NCBI RefSeq assembly: GCF_903815225.1
Contig: NZ_LR813084.1
Coordinates: forward strand, 3,080,501 to 3,144,500
Source: Delftia tsuruhatensis
GTDB taxonomy: Bacteria > Pseudomonadota > Gammaproteobacteria > Burkholderiales > Burkholderiaceae_C
Length of the DNA stretch: 64,000 nt
Reading direction: 5' to 3'
Shown here: positions 18,556-28,800 of the stretch, piece by piece
How positions within the stretch are numbered: the first letter of the stretch is position 1
Layout of the letters: each line of letters begins with the position of its first letter
Position numbers and translations under genes: made by a program
The notes under the pieces: model-generated
The model's database searches: none
What the model was told of the DNA's origin: nothing
What the model saw: only the letters and a program-made list of their open reading frames with translations

Positions 18556-21120
18556 TCAGGCGCCCCAGGGCGAGCAATAGCCCAGCATCTGCGCCAGCGG
18601 CACCGGTCGCTCGAACAGGTAGCCCTGCGCCTGCCCGCAGCCCAGCTCGTGCAGCAGCGTGGCCTGGGCCTTCTCTTCCACGCCCTCGGCCACGACCCTG
18701 ACGTCGAAGCCCTGGGCGATGCGCAGCACGGCCGTCACGATGGCCTTGTCGGGTTCGGAGGCGGGCAACTGGCCCACGAAGCTCTGGTCGATCTTGATGC
18801 AGTCGAAGCGCAGCCGGCTCAGGTAGGCCAGGGAAGAGTAGCCCGTGCCGAAGTCGTCGATGGCGATGCGCACTCCCAGCGCCCTGATGCTGGCGATGCG
18901 CTGGAGCGTGGTGTCGCTGTCGTCCAGCAGCATGGACTCGGTCAGCTCCAGCGTCAGCACGGACGCCGGCAGCCCGCTGCCTGACAGTATCTGCTGCAGC
19001 GTGGAGACGAAGTCGGACTGGATGAGCTCGCGCGCCGAGACGTTGACATGCAGCTCGAACTGCGGGGGCAACTGCGCCAGATGCGTGGCGATGTCGTGGG
19101 CGGCGGTGCGCAGCACCCATTCGCCCACGCTCAGTATGAGGTCCGATTCCTCGGCCACGGGGATGAACGTGCAGGGCGGCACCATGCCGCGCGAAGGGCT
19201 CTGCCAGCGCACCAGTGCCTCGGCTCCTGCCATGCGACCGGTGGCCAGATCCACCACGGGCTGGTAGAGCAGCCGCAGCTCGTTGCGCTCCAGCGCCTGG
19301 CGCAGTTCCGTCGCCAGATGCGTGCGCCCGAGCATCTTCTGCGCCAGGCCGGGCTCGAACAGCACCAGGGGATGCCGGCCGCGCTGCGCCTCGCCCAGCG
19401 CGATGCTGGCATTGCGCAGCCATTCGGGCAGCGCGCCCGGCTGCAGCAGGCCACCGACCGCGCCCGCGCTGGCGCGCAGAAGGATGTCGTCCTTGCCTGC
19501 GGAGAACGGTTGCGCGAAGACTTCCAGAAGATTGCGACACTGTTCCTGCAACTGCTGCGTGGTCCAGTCATGCAGCCACAGCACCGCGAATTCATTGCCT
19601 GCAGTGCGGGCCAGGAACGCGGGACAGGCCGGCTGTTGATCGCGCAGCCGATCGGCCACGGCACGCAGCAACTGCTCACCCGTACCGTGGCCCACATCGT
19701 CGCGGATGCTGCGGAAGTTCTGCAGCTCCAGCAGACACAGGGCCGCGGGGCGGGCGCTGGCGCTGGCCGCCGCGTCCGCCTGCTCCAGCAGGCCGGCGCG
19801 CGTCAGCAGTCGGGTCAGGGTGTCGTGCTGGAGCAGCGTACGCATGTGCTCGAAGGACTCCTGGAGGCGCCGCGCCATGTCGTGAAAAGCGCAGACCAGG
19901 GCCGATGTCTCGGCCAGCGAGGTGTCGGGCAATGCCTTGACCGCGCCCCAGTCGCCCTGGGCCAGGCGGTTGGCCGCATCGACGGTCACGGCCAGCGGAC
20001 GCAAGGTGCGGCGCAGGCACCACAGACCCAGCATCAATCCCAGCAAGGCCAGTCCGAAGGCGCCGAAAAGTGCACGGCGGCTGTCGGCACGCATGCTGCT
20101 GACCAGATCCGACTCGGGCTGCAGCACCAGGATCCGCCAGTCGATGCCGCGTGCATCATGGAATGCGGTGACCTGGCCATGGTAGATCTGTCCCTGCTCC
20201 TCGAAGCTGAGGTTGATGGAGGTCCGCGCGGATGGCGCGGATGCTCCGGCATCCCGCGGGGCAGGCAGGCGCTGCGCCAGAGTGCGCAGGGCGGCATCGG
20301 GACTGTCGGACAGGAGCACGCGCGCCGGGGGCTCGTACGGCCCCCCCTGGCGCCGCAGCACCGACCCCGCCGAAGAGTGCGCCACCAGGTAGCCCTGGGC
20401 ATCGATCACGGCGATATGGCCATTGCCACGCAGGGGCTCATCGCGCAGGAAGCGGTTCATGCTGCTCAGGCGCACATCGGCGGCCAGTACACCGGTCAGC
20501 TGGCCGGACACGCGCACGGGCGTGGAGGCGGAGATCGTCACATCGCCCCGGTCGCCGGTCACGGTGTAGATGGGGGACCAGTGCGGCCCGGCCTGCCGCG
20601 ACGCCGGGCCGTACCAGGGCCGCACCCGCGGGTCGTAGCCGGTGAGGCTGCTCATGGGACGGCCCGTTTCCAGGCCGGGATAGATGTGCAGAACGCCCTG
20701 CGTGCTGTCGTCTTGCAGGATCAGGCGGTATTTGCCATCCGGGTCCAGGCGCACGCCGGTGTACTCGCCCTGGGCTCCACCGAAACTCAGCAGGCTGATC
20801 TGCTGGTGCTGGGAATACAGTTCGGTGAACGAGCGTGTCAGGTAGCGGTAGATGGGACGCATGTCGCCCGGCGTGTACAGCGCCTGCCTGGCCACCGTTT
20901 CGGCCAGGGCCTGCTGCACCCGCAGCGGGGTTTCCAGATAGTCGCCGAGCTGGTGGCTGATGGTCGTGGACAGGGAGTCGAGCAGGCGCTGGCTTTCGCG
21001 GTGGATCAAATGGTCCACCTGGCGCTGTTGCCAGGCGGCCAAAAGCCCTGCCGTCACGGCGAACACCGCAACGAAGGGCGCCGTGACTGCGGTGCGTAGC
21101 GAGAACCGGAAGCGGGGCAT
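18556..21120 (-). CDS. Cache-HAMP-GGDEF(degenerate)-EAL membrane phosphodiesterase
   Basis: ATG 21120 (MPRFRFSLRTAV) gives 854 residues. A membrane segment at about 10-30 precedes a double-Cache sensor (YDPRVRPWYGPA and STPVRVSGQLTGVLAADVRL are typical). A second membrane segment (about 345-368) and a HAMP domain follow. The GGDEF domain is degenerate: the signature reads AGNEF, so cyclase activity is unlikely. The EAL domain keeps EALVRW, NVSARE, ELTES, IDDFGTGYSSL, KIDQSF, AEGVE and QGYLF. Metal and substrate residues are therefore present and it should hydrolyse cyclic-di-GMP. A small-molecule signal outside the membrane would tune this activity. It is divergent from the DUF2170-PspA operon across 326 bases. 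Confidence 0.94.
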   Translation of the reverse strand: MPRFRFSLRTAVTAPFVAVFAVTAGLLAAWQQRQVDHLIHRESQRLLDSLSTTISHQLGDYLETPLRVQQALAETVARQALYTPGDMRPIYRYLTRSFTELYSQHQQISLLSFGGAQGEYTGVRLDPDGKYRLILQDDSTQGVLHIYPGLETGRPMSSLTGYDPRVRPWYGPASRQAGPHWSPIYTVTGDRGDVTISASTPVRVSGQLTGVLAADVRLSSMNRFLRDEPLRGNGHIAVIDAQGYLVAHSSAGSVLRRQGGPYEPPARVLLSDSPDAALRTLAQRLPAPRDAGASAPSARTSINLSFEEQGQIYHGQVTAFHDARGIDWRILVLQPESDLVSSMRADSRRALFGAFGLALLGLMLGLWCLRRTLRPLAVTVDAANRLAQGDWGAVKALPDTSLAETSALVCAFHDMARRLQESFEHMRTLLQHDTLTRLLTRAGLLEQADAAASASARPAALCLLELQNFRSIRDDVGHGTGEQLLRAVADRLRDQQPACPAFLARTAGNEFAVLWLHDWTTQQLQEQCRNLLEVFAQPFSAGKDDILLRASAGAVGGLLQPGALPEWLRNASIALGEAQRGRHPLVLFEPGLAQKMLGRTHLATELRQALERNELRLLYQPVVDLATGRMAGAEALVRWQSPSRGMVPPCTFIPVAEESDLILSVGEWVLRTAAHDIATHLAQLPPQFELHVNVSARELIQSDFVSTLQQILSGSGLPASVLTLELTESMLLDDSDTTLQRIASIRALGVRIAIDDFGTGYSSLAYLSRLRFDCIKIDQSFVGQLPASEPDKAIVTAVLRIAQGFDVRVVAEGVEEKAQATLLHELGCGQAQGYLFERPVPLAQMLGYCSPWGA

Positions 21121-21285
21121 GGATGGTGGCGTGGCACCAGGCAATCCAGGAACGGATCGGCCTGCGACAAGGCTGATTGTGCAGCGCCTTCAGCGCCTGG
21201 GCGCGGACATCCGGGCTTGCCAGGGTGCGCGGCGGCGGCCCGATGCCACGGGTCGGGAATGGGCCGATGCGCGGGTCCATTCGAC

Positions 21286-21344
21286 CCATTGCAATGGCGC
21301 CGCAGCGTTCATCGCAATGGCGTCCGAATGCCCGGGCAATGGCG
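21286..21344. repeat. Three direct gcaatggcg copies in a divergent promoter region
   Basis: The 9-bp unit occurs at 21291-21299, 21314-21322 and 21336-21344, that is 23 and 22 bases apart, about two helical turns. The first copy overlaps the perfect 12-bp palindrome ccattgcaatgg (21286-21297). They lie between the EAL protein gene and the DUF2170 gene and look like a regulator-binding array. Confidence 0.55.
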
Positions 21345-21402
21345 CAGGGGAACCGCACAGGCCTGCAGAGCAGCGTTACTCATTCGTTTACAAATTGACC
21401 AT

Positions 21403-21429
21403 CATTACATGTGGACATCACATGTAATG
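21403..21429. promoter_or_regulatory. Perfect 10-bp-arm palindrome at the head of the DUF2170-PspA operon
   Basis: CATTACATGT and ACATGTAATG are separated by seven bases. A TTGACC hexamer (21395-21400) lies just upstream, and TGTAAT in the right arm resembles a -10 element, though the spacing is long. The palindrome sits 17 bases before the first start codon, so a bound protein would block transcription or initiation. It is an operator candidate for an unknown regulator. Confidence 0.65.
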
Positions 21430-21446
21430 CTTGATATGGTGTGCGC

Positions 21447-22091
21447 ATGGAACAGAAAACATCCGCCTACTACCAGCGTCTGCACCGGCAAAGGCTGCGC
21501 GAGCAAGGGCTGGTGAAAAAGGAGGTCTGGATTCTTCCAGAGTACGGCGCGGCATTGCAGCAATTGGAAAGACAGATGCGAATGCCACGGTCGCAACCGG
21601 ATTCAATGGTTCTCAGCCACAAGGAGGGCGCAATGGAAAGCAGCAGGCACGCATACCGGGATATCCATGCCTTGGCGGACGATCTCCAGCAATCGACCCT
21701 GGTGCAGGGCGGCAGGCTCCATGTCGAGGTGCTCGAAGGCGCGGATGCCAGCTTGCTGGTCAGCCTGCCTGAATTCGGTGACCTGCCGGTGCATGTGGCG
21801 CTGTCGGGCGACCAACTGGTGGTGGAGGCCTTTCTGTGGCCGGCCGATCAGGTGCGCGACCGTGCCGGCCTCAATGAGCAGATGCTGCGCCTGCAAAAGC
21901 TCTTTCCCTTCACCACGATGGCGCTGGAGCCGCAGGCCCATGGCGGTGAAGGCTATGTGATGTTCGCGGCCTTGCATGCCAGCAGCAGCGAAGGCGACGT
22001 CATCGCCGAGATCCTGACCCTGGCCGACAGCGTGATCCAGGCCACCGAGGCGCTGGAGCACTACCTGGCGCCGGCATCCGCGCAGGCCTGA
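21447..22091 (+). CDS. yjfI: DUF2170 family protein (YjfI-like)
   Basis: ATG 21447 gives 214 residues; a GTG lies two codons earlier, and no clear ribosome-binding site is visible. The first 45 residues (SAYYQRLHRQRLREQGLVKK, then EVWILPEY) are a basic helical segment of the kind seen in some small DNA-binding or adaptor proteins. Residues about 60-214 match DUF2170 (VEVLEGADASLLVSLPEFGD, LPVHVALSGDQLVVEAFLWP, LNEQMLRLQKLFPFTTMALE). In E. coli, yjfI precedes the PspA homologue yjfJ, and the same order appears here. The family is linked to envelope stress; its biochemical role is unknown. It is the first gene of a five-gene series. Confidence 0.85.
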   Translation: MEQKTSAYYQRLHRQRLREQGLVKKEVWILPEYGAALQQLERQMRMPRSQPDSMVLSHKEGAMESSRHAYRDIHALADDLQQSTLVQGGRLHVEVLEGADASLLVSLPEFGDLPVHVALSGDQLVVEAFLWPADQVRDRAGLNEQMLRLQKLFPFTTMALEPQAHGGEGYVMFAALHASSSEGDVIAEILTLADSVIQATEALEHYLAPASAQA

Positions 22092-22133
22092 AGCGCGCAG
22101 CCCGTTGAACACACTGAGCCCAAGGAGATCATC

Positions 22134-22844
22134 ATGACCATCTGGAACAAGCTGGTGACCGCGTTGCGCGGCGCCGCCCACGAGGCAGGCGAGGCGGTGA
22201 CCGACAGCCAGGCGCTGCGCATCCTGGACCAGGAGATCCGCGATGCCGACAGCGACCTGAACAAGTCCAAGGAGGCGCTGGCCGAGATCATGGCCAAGCA
22301 GAAGCTGGCTGCGGGCAAGCTCAGACAGACCCAGGACCGCATCGCCGAATATGAAGGCTATGCCGTGAAGGCGCTGGATTCCAGCGATGAGGCACTGGCG
22401 CTGGAAGTGGCGGGCAAGGTGTCCGTGCTGGAGGCGCAGCGCGACGAGGAACAATCCCAGCTCGACGCCTACACGCAGAGCGTGGAGCAGTTGCGCTCGG
22501 CCATCCAGACGGCGCAGACCCACATCAAGCGCCTCAAGCAGCAGGCCGACACGGTCAAGGCCACGGAAAGCGTGCAGCGTGCCCAGGCCACGGTGGCAGG
22601 CCGCTACGCCGGATCGCAGACGCGTGTGCAAAGCGCCCTCGATTCACTGGAGCGCATCAAGCAGAAGCAGGCCGAACGTGGCGCGCGCATGGAAAGCGCC
22701 GCCGAGCTGGCGCGCGACAGCCAGGAGGATGCGCTGGACGCCAAATTGCGGGCCGCGGGCATCACGCCCCAGGCAGGCAATGCCCAGTCGGTGCTGGAGC
22801 GGTTGAAGGCCCAGCGCGCGGCCTCCGGCGGGAAAAGCGCCTGA
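22134..22844 (+). CDS. yjfJ: PspA/IM30 family protein (YjfJ-like)
   Basis: The 236-residue protein starts behind the strong ribosome-binding site aaggagat. It is almost wholly helical and rich in Ala, Gln, Glu and Lys. It begins MTIWNKLVTALRGAAHEAGE, with the amphipathic N-terminal helix typical of the family, followed by ALRILDQEIRDAD and LNKSKEALAEIMAKQKLA. PspA/IM30 proteins coat and stabilise the inner membrane as ESCRT-III-like polymers during membrane stress. No pspF, pspB or pspC lies nearby, so it would be controlled differently from the classical Psp system. It lies 42 bases after the DUF2170 gene and 41 before yqiJ, indicating one operon with the flotillin. Confidence 0.92.
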   Translation: MTIWNKLVTALRGAAHEAGEAVTDSQALRILDQEIRDADSDLNKSKEALAEIMAKQKLAAGKLRQTQDRIAEYEGYAVKALDSSDEALALEVAGKVSVLEAQRDEEQSQLDAYTQSVEQLRSAIQTAQTHIKRLKQQADTVKATESVQRAQATVAGRYAGSQTRVQSALDSLERIKQKQAERGARMESAAELARDSQEDALDAKLRAAGITPQAGNAQSVLERLKAQRAASGGKSA

Positions 22845-22885
22845 TGGGAGCATCCGTGCCTCGCGGCTGGGCAAAGGACTGAAAC

Positions 22886-23578
22886 ATGTCTGCATTCCTG
22901 CAATACGCCTTCGGTTTTCCGACCTTCATCTTCGGTGCGCTGCTGCTGTTCATGCTGCTGTACTGGGTGATCGCCATGCTGGGCCTGCTGGAGGTGGACT
23001 CCCTGGACCACTGGGTGCTGTTCGACGGCAGCGACCATGCGCATGGCGTGGAGCACTCGGCCAGCGCGCTGGCGGGCCTGCTGCTCAAGGTGGGGCTGGG
23101 CGGCATACCGCTGACCGTCATCCTGACCGCGCTGTTCCTGATGGCCTGGCTGGCCTCCTACGTGCTGTGCCACTTCGTGCCCATGCCCGATGGCTGGACC
23201 CTGGTCAACCTGCTGACAGGCGCCATGGTCGCAGGGGCAGCCGTGGTGCTGGGCTTTGCGGCCACGGTGCTGCTGCTGCGCCCGCTGCGGGGAATCGTCA
23301 GCAAGGTGGCGCCCGGCGAGCAGCCCAAGGTGCTGCTGGGTCGCACGGGCCTGGTTCGCAGCGCCGTGGTGGACGGCACTCAGGGCTATGGCAGCGTCGA
23401 GGATGGCGGGGCCGGACTGAACGTTCAGATGCGCTCGCCCGAGCGCAGCCTTGTGCGTGGCACCGAGATCGTGCTCATCGAGCACCTGCCCGAGCACAAC
23501 GCCTGGCGCGTGGTCAGCAAGGCCGAATTCGACGGCACGGACATTCCCGTCCAGTCCGTCCGGGGCGCCATCCGCTGA
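22886..23578 (+). CDS. yqiJ: YqiJ family membrane protein (NfeD-like OB-fold)
   Basis: This 230-residue protein has membrane segments at about 10-35, 70-95 and 105-130. A soluble C-terminal domain (about 145-228) has the beta-rich OB-fold character of NfeD and YqiJ (LGRTGLVRSAVVDGTQGYGSVE, RGTEIVLIEHLPEHNAWRVV). YqiJ proteins are the usual partners of the YqiK flotillins, and NfeD-type proteins are thought to help flotillins organise membrane microdomains. The start ATG 22886 is preceded by AAAGGA. It is followed by the flotillin gene after 79 bases. Confidence 0.88.
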   Translation: MSAFLQYAFGFPTFIFGALLLFMLLYWVIAMLGLLEVDSLDHWVLFDGSDHAHGVEHSASALAGLLLKVGLGGIPLTVILTALFLMAWLASYVLCHFVPMPDGWTLVNLLTGAMVAGAAVVLGFAATVLLLRPLRGIVSKVAPGEQPKVLLGRTGLVRSAVVDGTQGYGSVEDGGAGLNVQMRSPERSLVRGTEIVLIEHLPEHNAWRVVSKAEFDGTDIPVQSVRGAIR

Positions 23579-23657
23579 TGGGCGCCGGCCGTGCGGTCGG
23601 CGCGGCCATCCCGTTTCACAGCGTTTTCACAGATAGCAATTCACAGGGGAGATTCGC

Positions 23658-25733
23658 ATGAGCATGAGCAACATGGAGTGGTACATCGTCGTGGGGGTGG
23701 TGATCGGCTCCGTCTTCATCGTCATCCTCGGGCTGTTCGCCCTGATCAAGGCGTTCTACATCAAGGTGCCGCAGGGAACGGCCCTGATCATCAACGACAC
23801 CACCTCGCAGCCCAAGGTCAAGTTCACCGGGGGCCTGGTGCTGCCGGTGATCCACAAGAAGGAGTTCATGCAGATCTCGCTGCTGACGCTGGAGATCGAC
23901 CGGCGCGGCAAGGAAGGCCTGATCTGCCGCGACAACATGCGCGCCGACATCACCGTGGCCTTCTACCTGCGCGTCAACGAGACGGCCGAGGACGTGCTCA
24001 AGGTCGCCAAGGCCATCGGCGTGGACCGTGCCTCGGACAAGACGGCCGTCAACGAGCTGTTCAACGCCAAGTTCTCCGAGGCGCTCAAGACCGTGGGCAA
24101 GCAGATCGAGTTCGTCAAGCTGTTCGAGAACCGCCAGGACTTCCGCGACCAGATCATCCATGTGATCGGCAACGACCTCAACGGCTATGTGCTCGAGGAC
24201 GTGGCCATCGACTATCTGGAGCAGACGCCCAAGTCCTCGCTGGACCCCAACAACATCCTCGATGCCGAAGGCATCCGCAAGATCACCGAGCTGACGGCCA
24301 ACCAGAACATCGTGACCAACGAACTGGAGCGCAACGCCGACCTGGCCATCACCAAGAAGAACGTGGAGACCAAGGAAGCCATGCTGGCGCTGGAGCGCCA
24401 GCAGTCCGACGCCGAGGCGCGGCAAAAGCGCGAGATCGCCACCATCCAGGCCCGTGAGCAGGCCGAGACCCAGAAGGTGCAGGAGGAAGAGCGCCTGAAG
24501 GCCGAGCAGGCCCGCATCCAGACCCAGGAACAGCTGGACATCCGCGAGGAAAACCGCCAGCGCGAAGTGGCCGTGGCCCAGCAGAACCGTGAACGTGCCG
24601 TGGTGATCGAGGTCGAGAAGGTCACGCGCGCCAGGGAGCTGGAAATCGTCGCCCGCCAGCGCGAGGTGGAACTGCAGCGCATCGAGAAGGAAAAGGCCAT
24701 CGAGGTGGAGAAGGCCAACATCGCCAACGTGGTGCGCGAGCGCGTGGTGGTGGAGAAATCCGTGGCCCAGGAAGAGGAGCGCATCAAGGAAGTGCGCGTG
24801 GTCTCCGAGGCCGAGCGCATGAAGCAGGTCACCGTGCTGACCGCCCAGGCCCAGGCCGAGGAAGACATGGTGCGCCAGGTCAAGAAGGCCGAGGCCGACG
24901 AGGCTTCTTCGCGCCACAAGGCCGTGGAGGTCACCACCATGGCCCAGGCCGAGCTGGACGCCGCCAGCAAGACCGCCGAAGCCAAGAAGAAGCTGGCCGA
25001 GGCCATCGAGGTCGAGCGCGCCGCGCCCGGCCTGGCCGATGCCAAGGTGCGCGAGGTCACGGCCGCCGCCATCGAAAAGGAAGGCATGGCCCAGGCCCGC
25101 GTCATCACCGAGAAGCTGCTGGCCGAGGCCAAGGGCCATCAGGAAAAGGGCCTGGCCGAGGCGCGCGTCATCGAGGCCACGGCCGATGCCAACGAAAAGC
25201 AGGGCCTGGCCGACGCCAAGGTGCTGGAGGAGCGCCTGCTGGCCCAGGCGCGCGGCGAGGCCCAGGTCGGTGCCACCAAGGCCACGGTCACGCGCGACGT
25301 GGGCCTGTCCGAGGCCGATGTGCTGCGCGACAAGCTGTTCGCCGAGGCCAAGGGCCTGACCGAGAAATTCACGGCGCTGGCCTCGCTGTCCGACCAGGCG
25401 CGCTCGCATGAGGAATTCCGCATGCAGCTGGAGAAGAATTTCGAGCAGGCGCTGGCCGCCATCGAGGCCAACAAGAGCGTGGCCAAGGACCAGTCCGAGG
25501 TGCTGTCGGCCGCACTCAGCAAGGCCAACATCGACATCGTGGGCGGCGAGGGCGCTTTCTTCGACAACTTCGCCAAGGCGCTGTCCGTGGGCAAGGCCGT
25601 CGAGGGTGTGGCAGGCAAGAGCCCCATCGTGCAGGATTTGCTCAACAAGTTCCTCAGCGGCAAGGGCGGTGCATCCCTGCTCAATGGCCTGGTCGAGGGC
25701 AAGGGCCTTCCGCCCGCCCAAAGGGCCGATTAA
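23658..25733 (+). CDS. yqiK: Flotillin family protein YqiK
   Basis: This 691-residue protein has a single N-terminal membrane anchor (about 7-30) and then an SPFH/band-7 domain (about 32-200; VPQGTALIINDTTSQPKVKF, DRRGKEGLICRDNMRADITV). A very long helical region follows (about 215-620) with the alanine-glutamate repeats of flotillins, for example AEAKGHQEKGLAEARVIEAT. It is longer than E. coli YqiK (about 550). Flotillins form large cages on the inner membrane and scaffold stress and signalling proteins. ATG 23658 follows AGGGGAGA. With yqiJ, pspA and the giant ATPase it forms a membrane-stress operon. The mirror strand stays open here because of biased codon use, and is not coding. Confidence 0.95.
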   Translation: MSMSNMEWYIVVGVVIGSVFIVILGLFALIKAFYIKVPQGTALIINDTTSQPKVKFTGGLVLPVIHKKEFMQISLLTLEIDRRGKEGLICRDNMRADITVAFYLRVNETAEDVLKVAKAIGVDRASDKTAVNELFNAKFSEALKTVGKQIEFVKLFENRQDFRDQIIHVIGNDLNGYVLEDVAIDYLEQTPKSSLDPNNILDAEGIRKITELTANQNIVTNELERNADLAITKKNVETKEAMLALERQQSDAEARQKREIATIQAREQAETQKVQEEERLKAEQARIQTQEQLDIREENRQREVAVAQQNRERAVVIEVEKVTRARELEIVARQREVELQRIEKEKAIEVEKANIANVVRERVVVEKSVAQEEERIKEVRVVSEAERMKQVTVLTAQAQAEEDMVRQVKKAEADEASSRHKAVEVTTMAQAELDAASKTAEAKKKLAEAIEVERAAPGLADAKVREVTAAAIEKEGMAQARVITEKLLAEAKGHQEKGLAEARVIEATADANEKQGLADAKVLEERLLAQARGEAQVGATKATVTRDVGLSEADVLRDKLFAEAKGLTEKFTALASLSDQARSHEEFRMQLEKNFEQALAAIEANKSVAKDQSEVLSAALSKANIDIVGGEGAFFDNFAKALSVGKAVEGVAGKSPIVQDLLNKFLSGKGGASLLNGLVEGKGLPPAQRAD

Positions 25734-25739
25734 GCGTCC

Positions 25740-25760
25740 GGCCGGCGCGAACCGCCGGCC
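25740..25760 (+). terminator. GC-rich hairpin between yqiK and the giant ATPase gene
   Basis: GGCCGGCG and CGCCGGCC pair perfectly over eight bases around cgaac. There is no T-run. It may act as a processing or stability element that lets the ATPase be made at a different level from the flotillin, rather than as a full terminator. Confidence 0.45.
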
Positions 25761-25838
25761 TTCATCCATCCGACCTCCGCCGCCCGCAGGGCGCGGAGGG
25801 CGTGAATCGTCCTTGACACGCGAAAGTCCGTGACGCCC

Positions 25839-28800
25839 ATGTCCCAACCGAACCCCTCGTCCCCATCCGCTGACACCGCCGGCACCGCAGCCTCCGCGGT
25901 GGACCAGGCGGTCGCCAGCGGCGGCTCCTATGAAGTGCTGGCCAAGCGCCTGGAGGGCCAGGGCCAGTCGCTGGAGGCGCTGGTGCGCCAGCTCAACGAA
26001 GAGCGGCTGGAGGAGTTCGGCCGCAGCCAGATGGAGGTCGTCGGGCGCATGCGCGTGCGCACCGAGAACAACTGCCTGGGCCGTGACATCGCCCAGGTCG
26101 GCGGCTACCTGCTGTTCGGCTACAACGTCTTCATGGGCCTGAAGCAGTCCACGCGCGTGGAGGACGTGTTCGTCCTCTACCGCCTGCACGAGGGAGAGCA
26201 GGGCTACGAGGTCACGCCCGTGGACCTCAAGGACAGCTTCCTGGGCATACAGAGCTTCGTGCAGGATTTCCAGGAGCTGTACGCCTACTACAAGAACACC
26301 CGGCTGATGCAGCTGGCCGTGAAGGGCGGCAAGCTGCTGGCTAGCTTCCAGATCGGCGAGCGCCTGTCCGACGTGCGCGTGTTCCGCTGGTCGGTCCCGG
26401 TCGATGGACAGCCCATCCGCTACATCGACAACCGGGGCGAGCGGGACATCGAGCTGCCCGCCCCGCATGACTTCGAGTGGCAGCGCGCCGGCCGCGAGCA
26501 ACTGGTGCAGGGGCGCCATCCGCACATCAACATCCTGGACAAGGTCTTCGTCGAGACCCTGAACGGTGACCTGACCATCAAGGTCGAGAACAACACCAAC
26601 GACGGCCTGGGGATCTACCGCGAGCCGGTCCAGGAGAAGAACCAGTCGCTGGACGATGCCGTGTTCGAGTACGCCGCCGTGGGCAGCCTGATCCTGCTGA
26701 AGATACTGCCCTACCGCGAAGACCAGTGGCGCTACCTGATCTACAACACGTTGTCGCAACAGGTGGTGCGGGTGGATGCCATCGGCGCGGCCTGCATCCA
26801 GCTGCCGCAGGACCACGGCATCATCTTCCCCGGTGGCTACTACCTGCAAAGCGGAGAGCACCGCGCCTTCGAGCAGAACATGCAGGGCATGCGCTACCGG
26901 CGCAGCATCCGTTCGCCGAACGGCGAGGACGTGCTCTACGTGTTCTACGAGCCCGAGAGCGGGCGCATGGCGCTGTTCAAGTACAACCTGATCGAGCGCG
27001 CCCTGCAGCCGCCCCTGATCGGCCATGGCTATGCCCGCATGGATGATGGCCGCATCGTGATCTTCGCGGCCGAAAGCAACGAGGCCTCGCGCGTGCACCC
27101 CATGCAGGTCTGGCGCACGCCGTTTGCGTCGGAGGACTACGCGGCAAGCCAGCCCCAGCGTGACAGCTTCCTGGGCCGCATCGGCAATGCCGAGCTGGTC
27201 AGCGGCATCTCCGACCTCTACAGCGTACGCAAGGAGATCGCGGCCACCGAAGTCTCGCTGCCGCGCTATGAGCGCCTGATCGATGCCGCGCGTCGCCTGT
27301 TCGAGCGTTACCACTGGATGGGCGCGCCGCAGATGAAGGAGGTGCACGAGACCTTGCTGGGCATCGTGGCCACGGGCGATGCGGTGCTGGACGAGTACGA
27401 GAAGGTCGAGAGCATCCGCAAGGCCTCGGCCCAAGCCATGGCCGAGGTGTCCACGCGGCACGGCCAACTGCTCAAGACACTGCGCCTGGCCGACTGGAGC
27501 AGCATCGGTGAATACGTGGATGCGCTCACGCAGCTGGGCCAGCTGCGCGGCCAGCTCATGGCCACGCGTGACCTGCGCTACGTGGACCAGGCCGCCATCG
27601 ATGCGATGGTGCAGGGTGCCAGCGAAGCCCAGGCCGATGTTTCCCGGCGCACGGCCGGCTTCATCGCCACCGAACAGGCCATGCAGCCCTATGTGGAGCA
27701 GTTGCAGGCCCTGGACCAGGCCGCGCAGGCGGCGGCCACCGTGGTGCAGATCAACGAACCGCTGGCACGCATGGCCGAGATGGCCGCCGCGCTGGACATG
27801 CTGTCCGAACTCATGGGCAGCCTGTCCATCGACGATGCCACGCAGCGCACCCAGGTGGTGGACCGGATCTCGGCCATCTACGCGCGCCTGAACCAGGTGC
27901 GCGCGCGCGCCGAGCAGCGCAGGTCGAGCCTGGGCGGCGCCGAGAATGTGGCCCAGTTCGCAGCCCAGCTGGCGCTGTTCTCGCAGAGCATCGTCAGCGC
28001 GCTGGGGCTGGCGCAGACCCCCGAGAAATGCGACGAGCAGCTCGCGCGGCTGCTGGTGCAGCTGGAGGAGATCGAAAGCCGCTTTGGCGAGCACGAGCAG
28101 TTCCTCGGCGACATCATGGCCAAGCGCGAGGAGGTGCTCGAAAGCTTCGAGGCGCGCCGCCAGGCGCTGCAGGATGAGCGCCAGCGCAAGGCGCAGGGTG
28201 TGCTGGATGCGGCGCTGCGCATCGTGCAAAGCCTGCCCAAGCGCACCGAGAAACTCGCCAGCGCCGAGGCCCTGCATGCCTTTTTCGCGGGCGATCCGCT
28301 GATCACCAAGCTCAAGGAGCTGGCCCAGCGCCTGCGGGAGCAACTGCATGACCCGGTCAAGGCCGACGACATCGACGGCCGCGTCAAGAACCTGCGCGAC
28401 CAGGCGTTTCGCGTGCTGCAGGACCGCACCGAGCTGTACGAAGGCGATGGCGCCATCATCCGCCTGGGCCGCCACCGTTTCAGCGTGGGCGACCAGGCGC
28501 TGGAGCTGACCCTGCTGCCGCGCAACGGCGAACTGTTCCTGCACCTGGTCGGCACCGAGTATTTCGAACCCGTGGACAACCCGGAGCTGGCCGCCCTGCA
28601 GGCCTACTGGGATGCTTCCACGCCGGCCGAATCGCCGCAGTTCTACCGGGGCGAATACCTGGCGCTGGAAGTGGTGCTGGCCGCGCGCCAGCGCCGTGAC
28701 GGCTGGAGCGAGGCCCGGCTGGGCCAGTTGCTGCCCGACGAGGCGGCGCTGACCCAGGCCATCCGCGAATTCTCCGCGCCGCGCTACCGCGAAGGCTATG

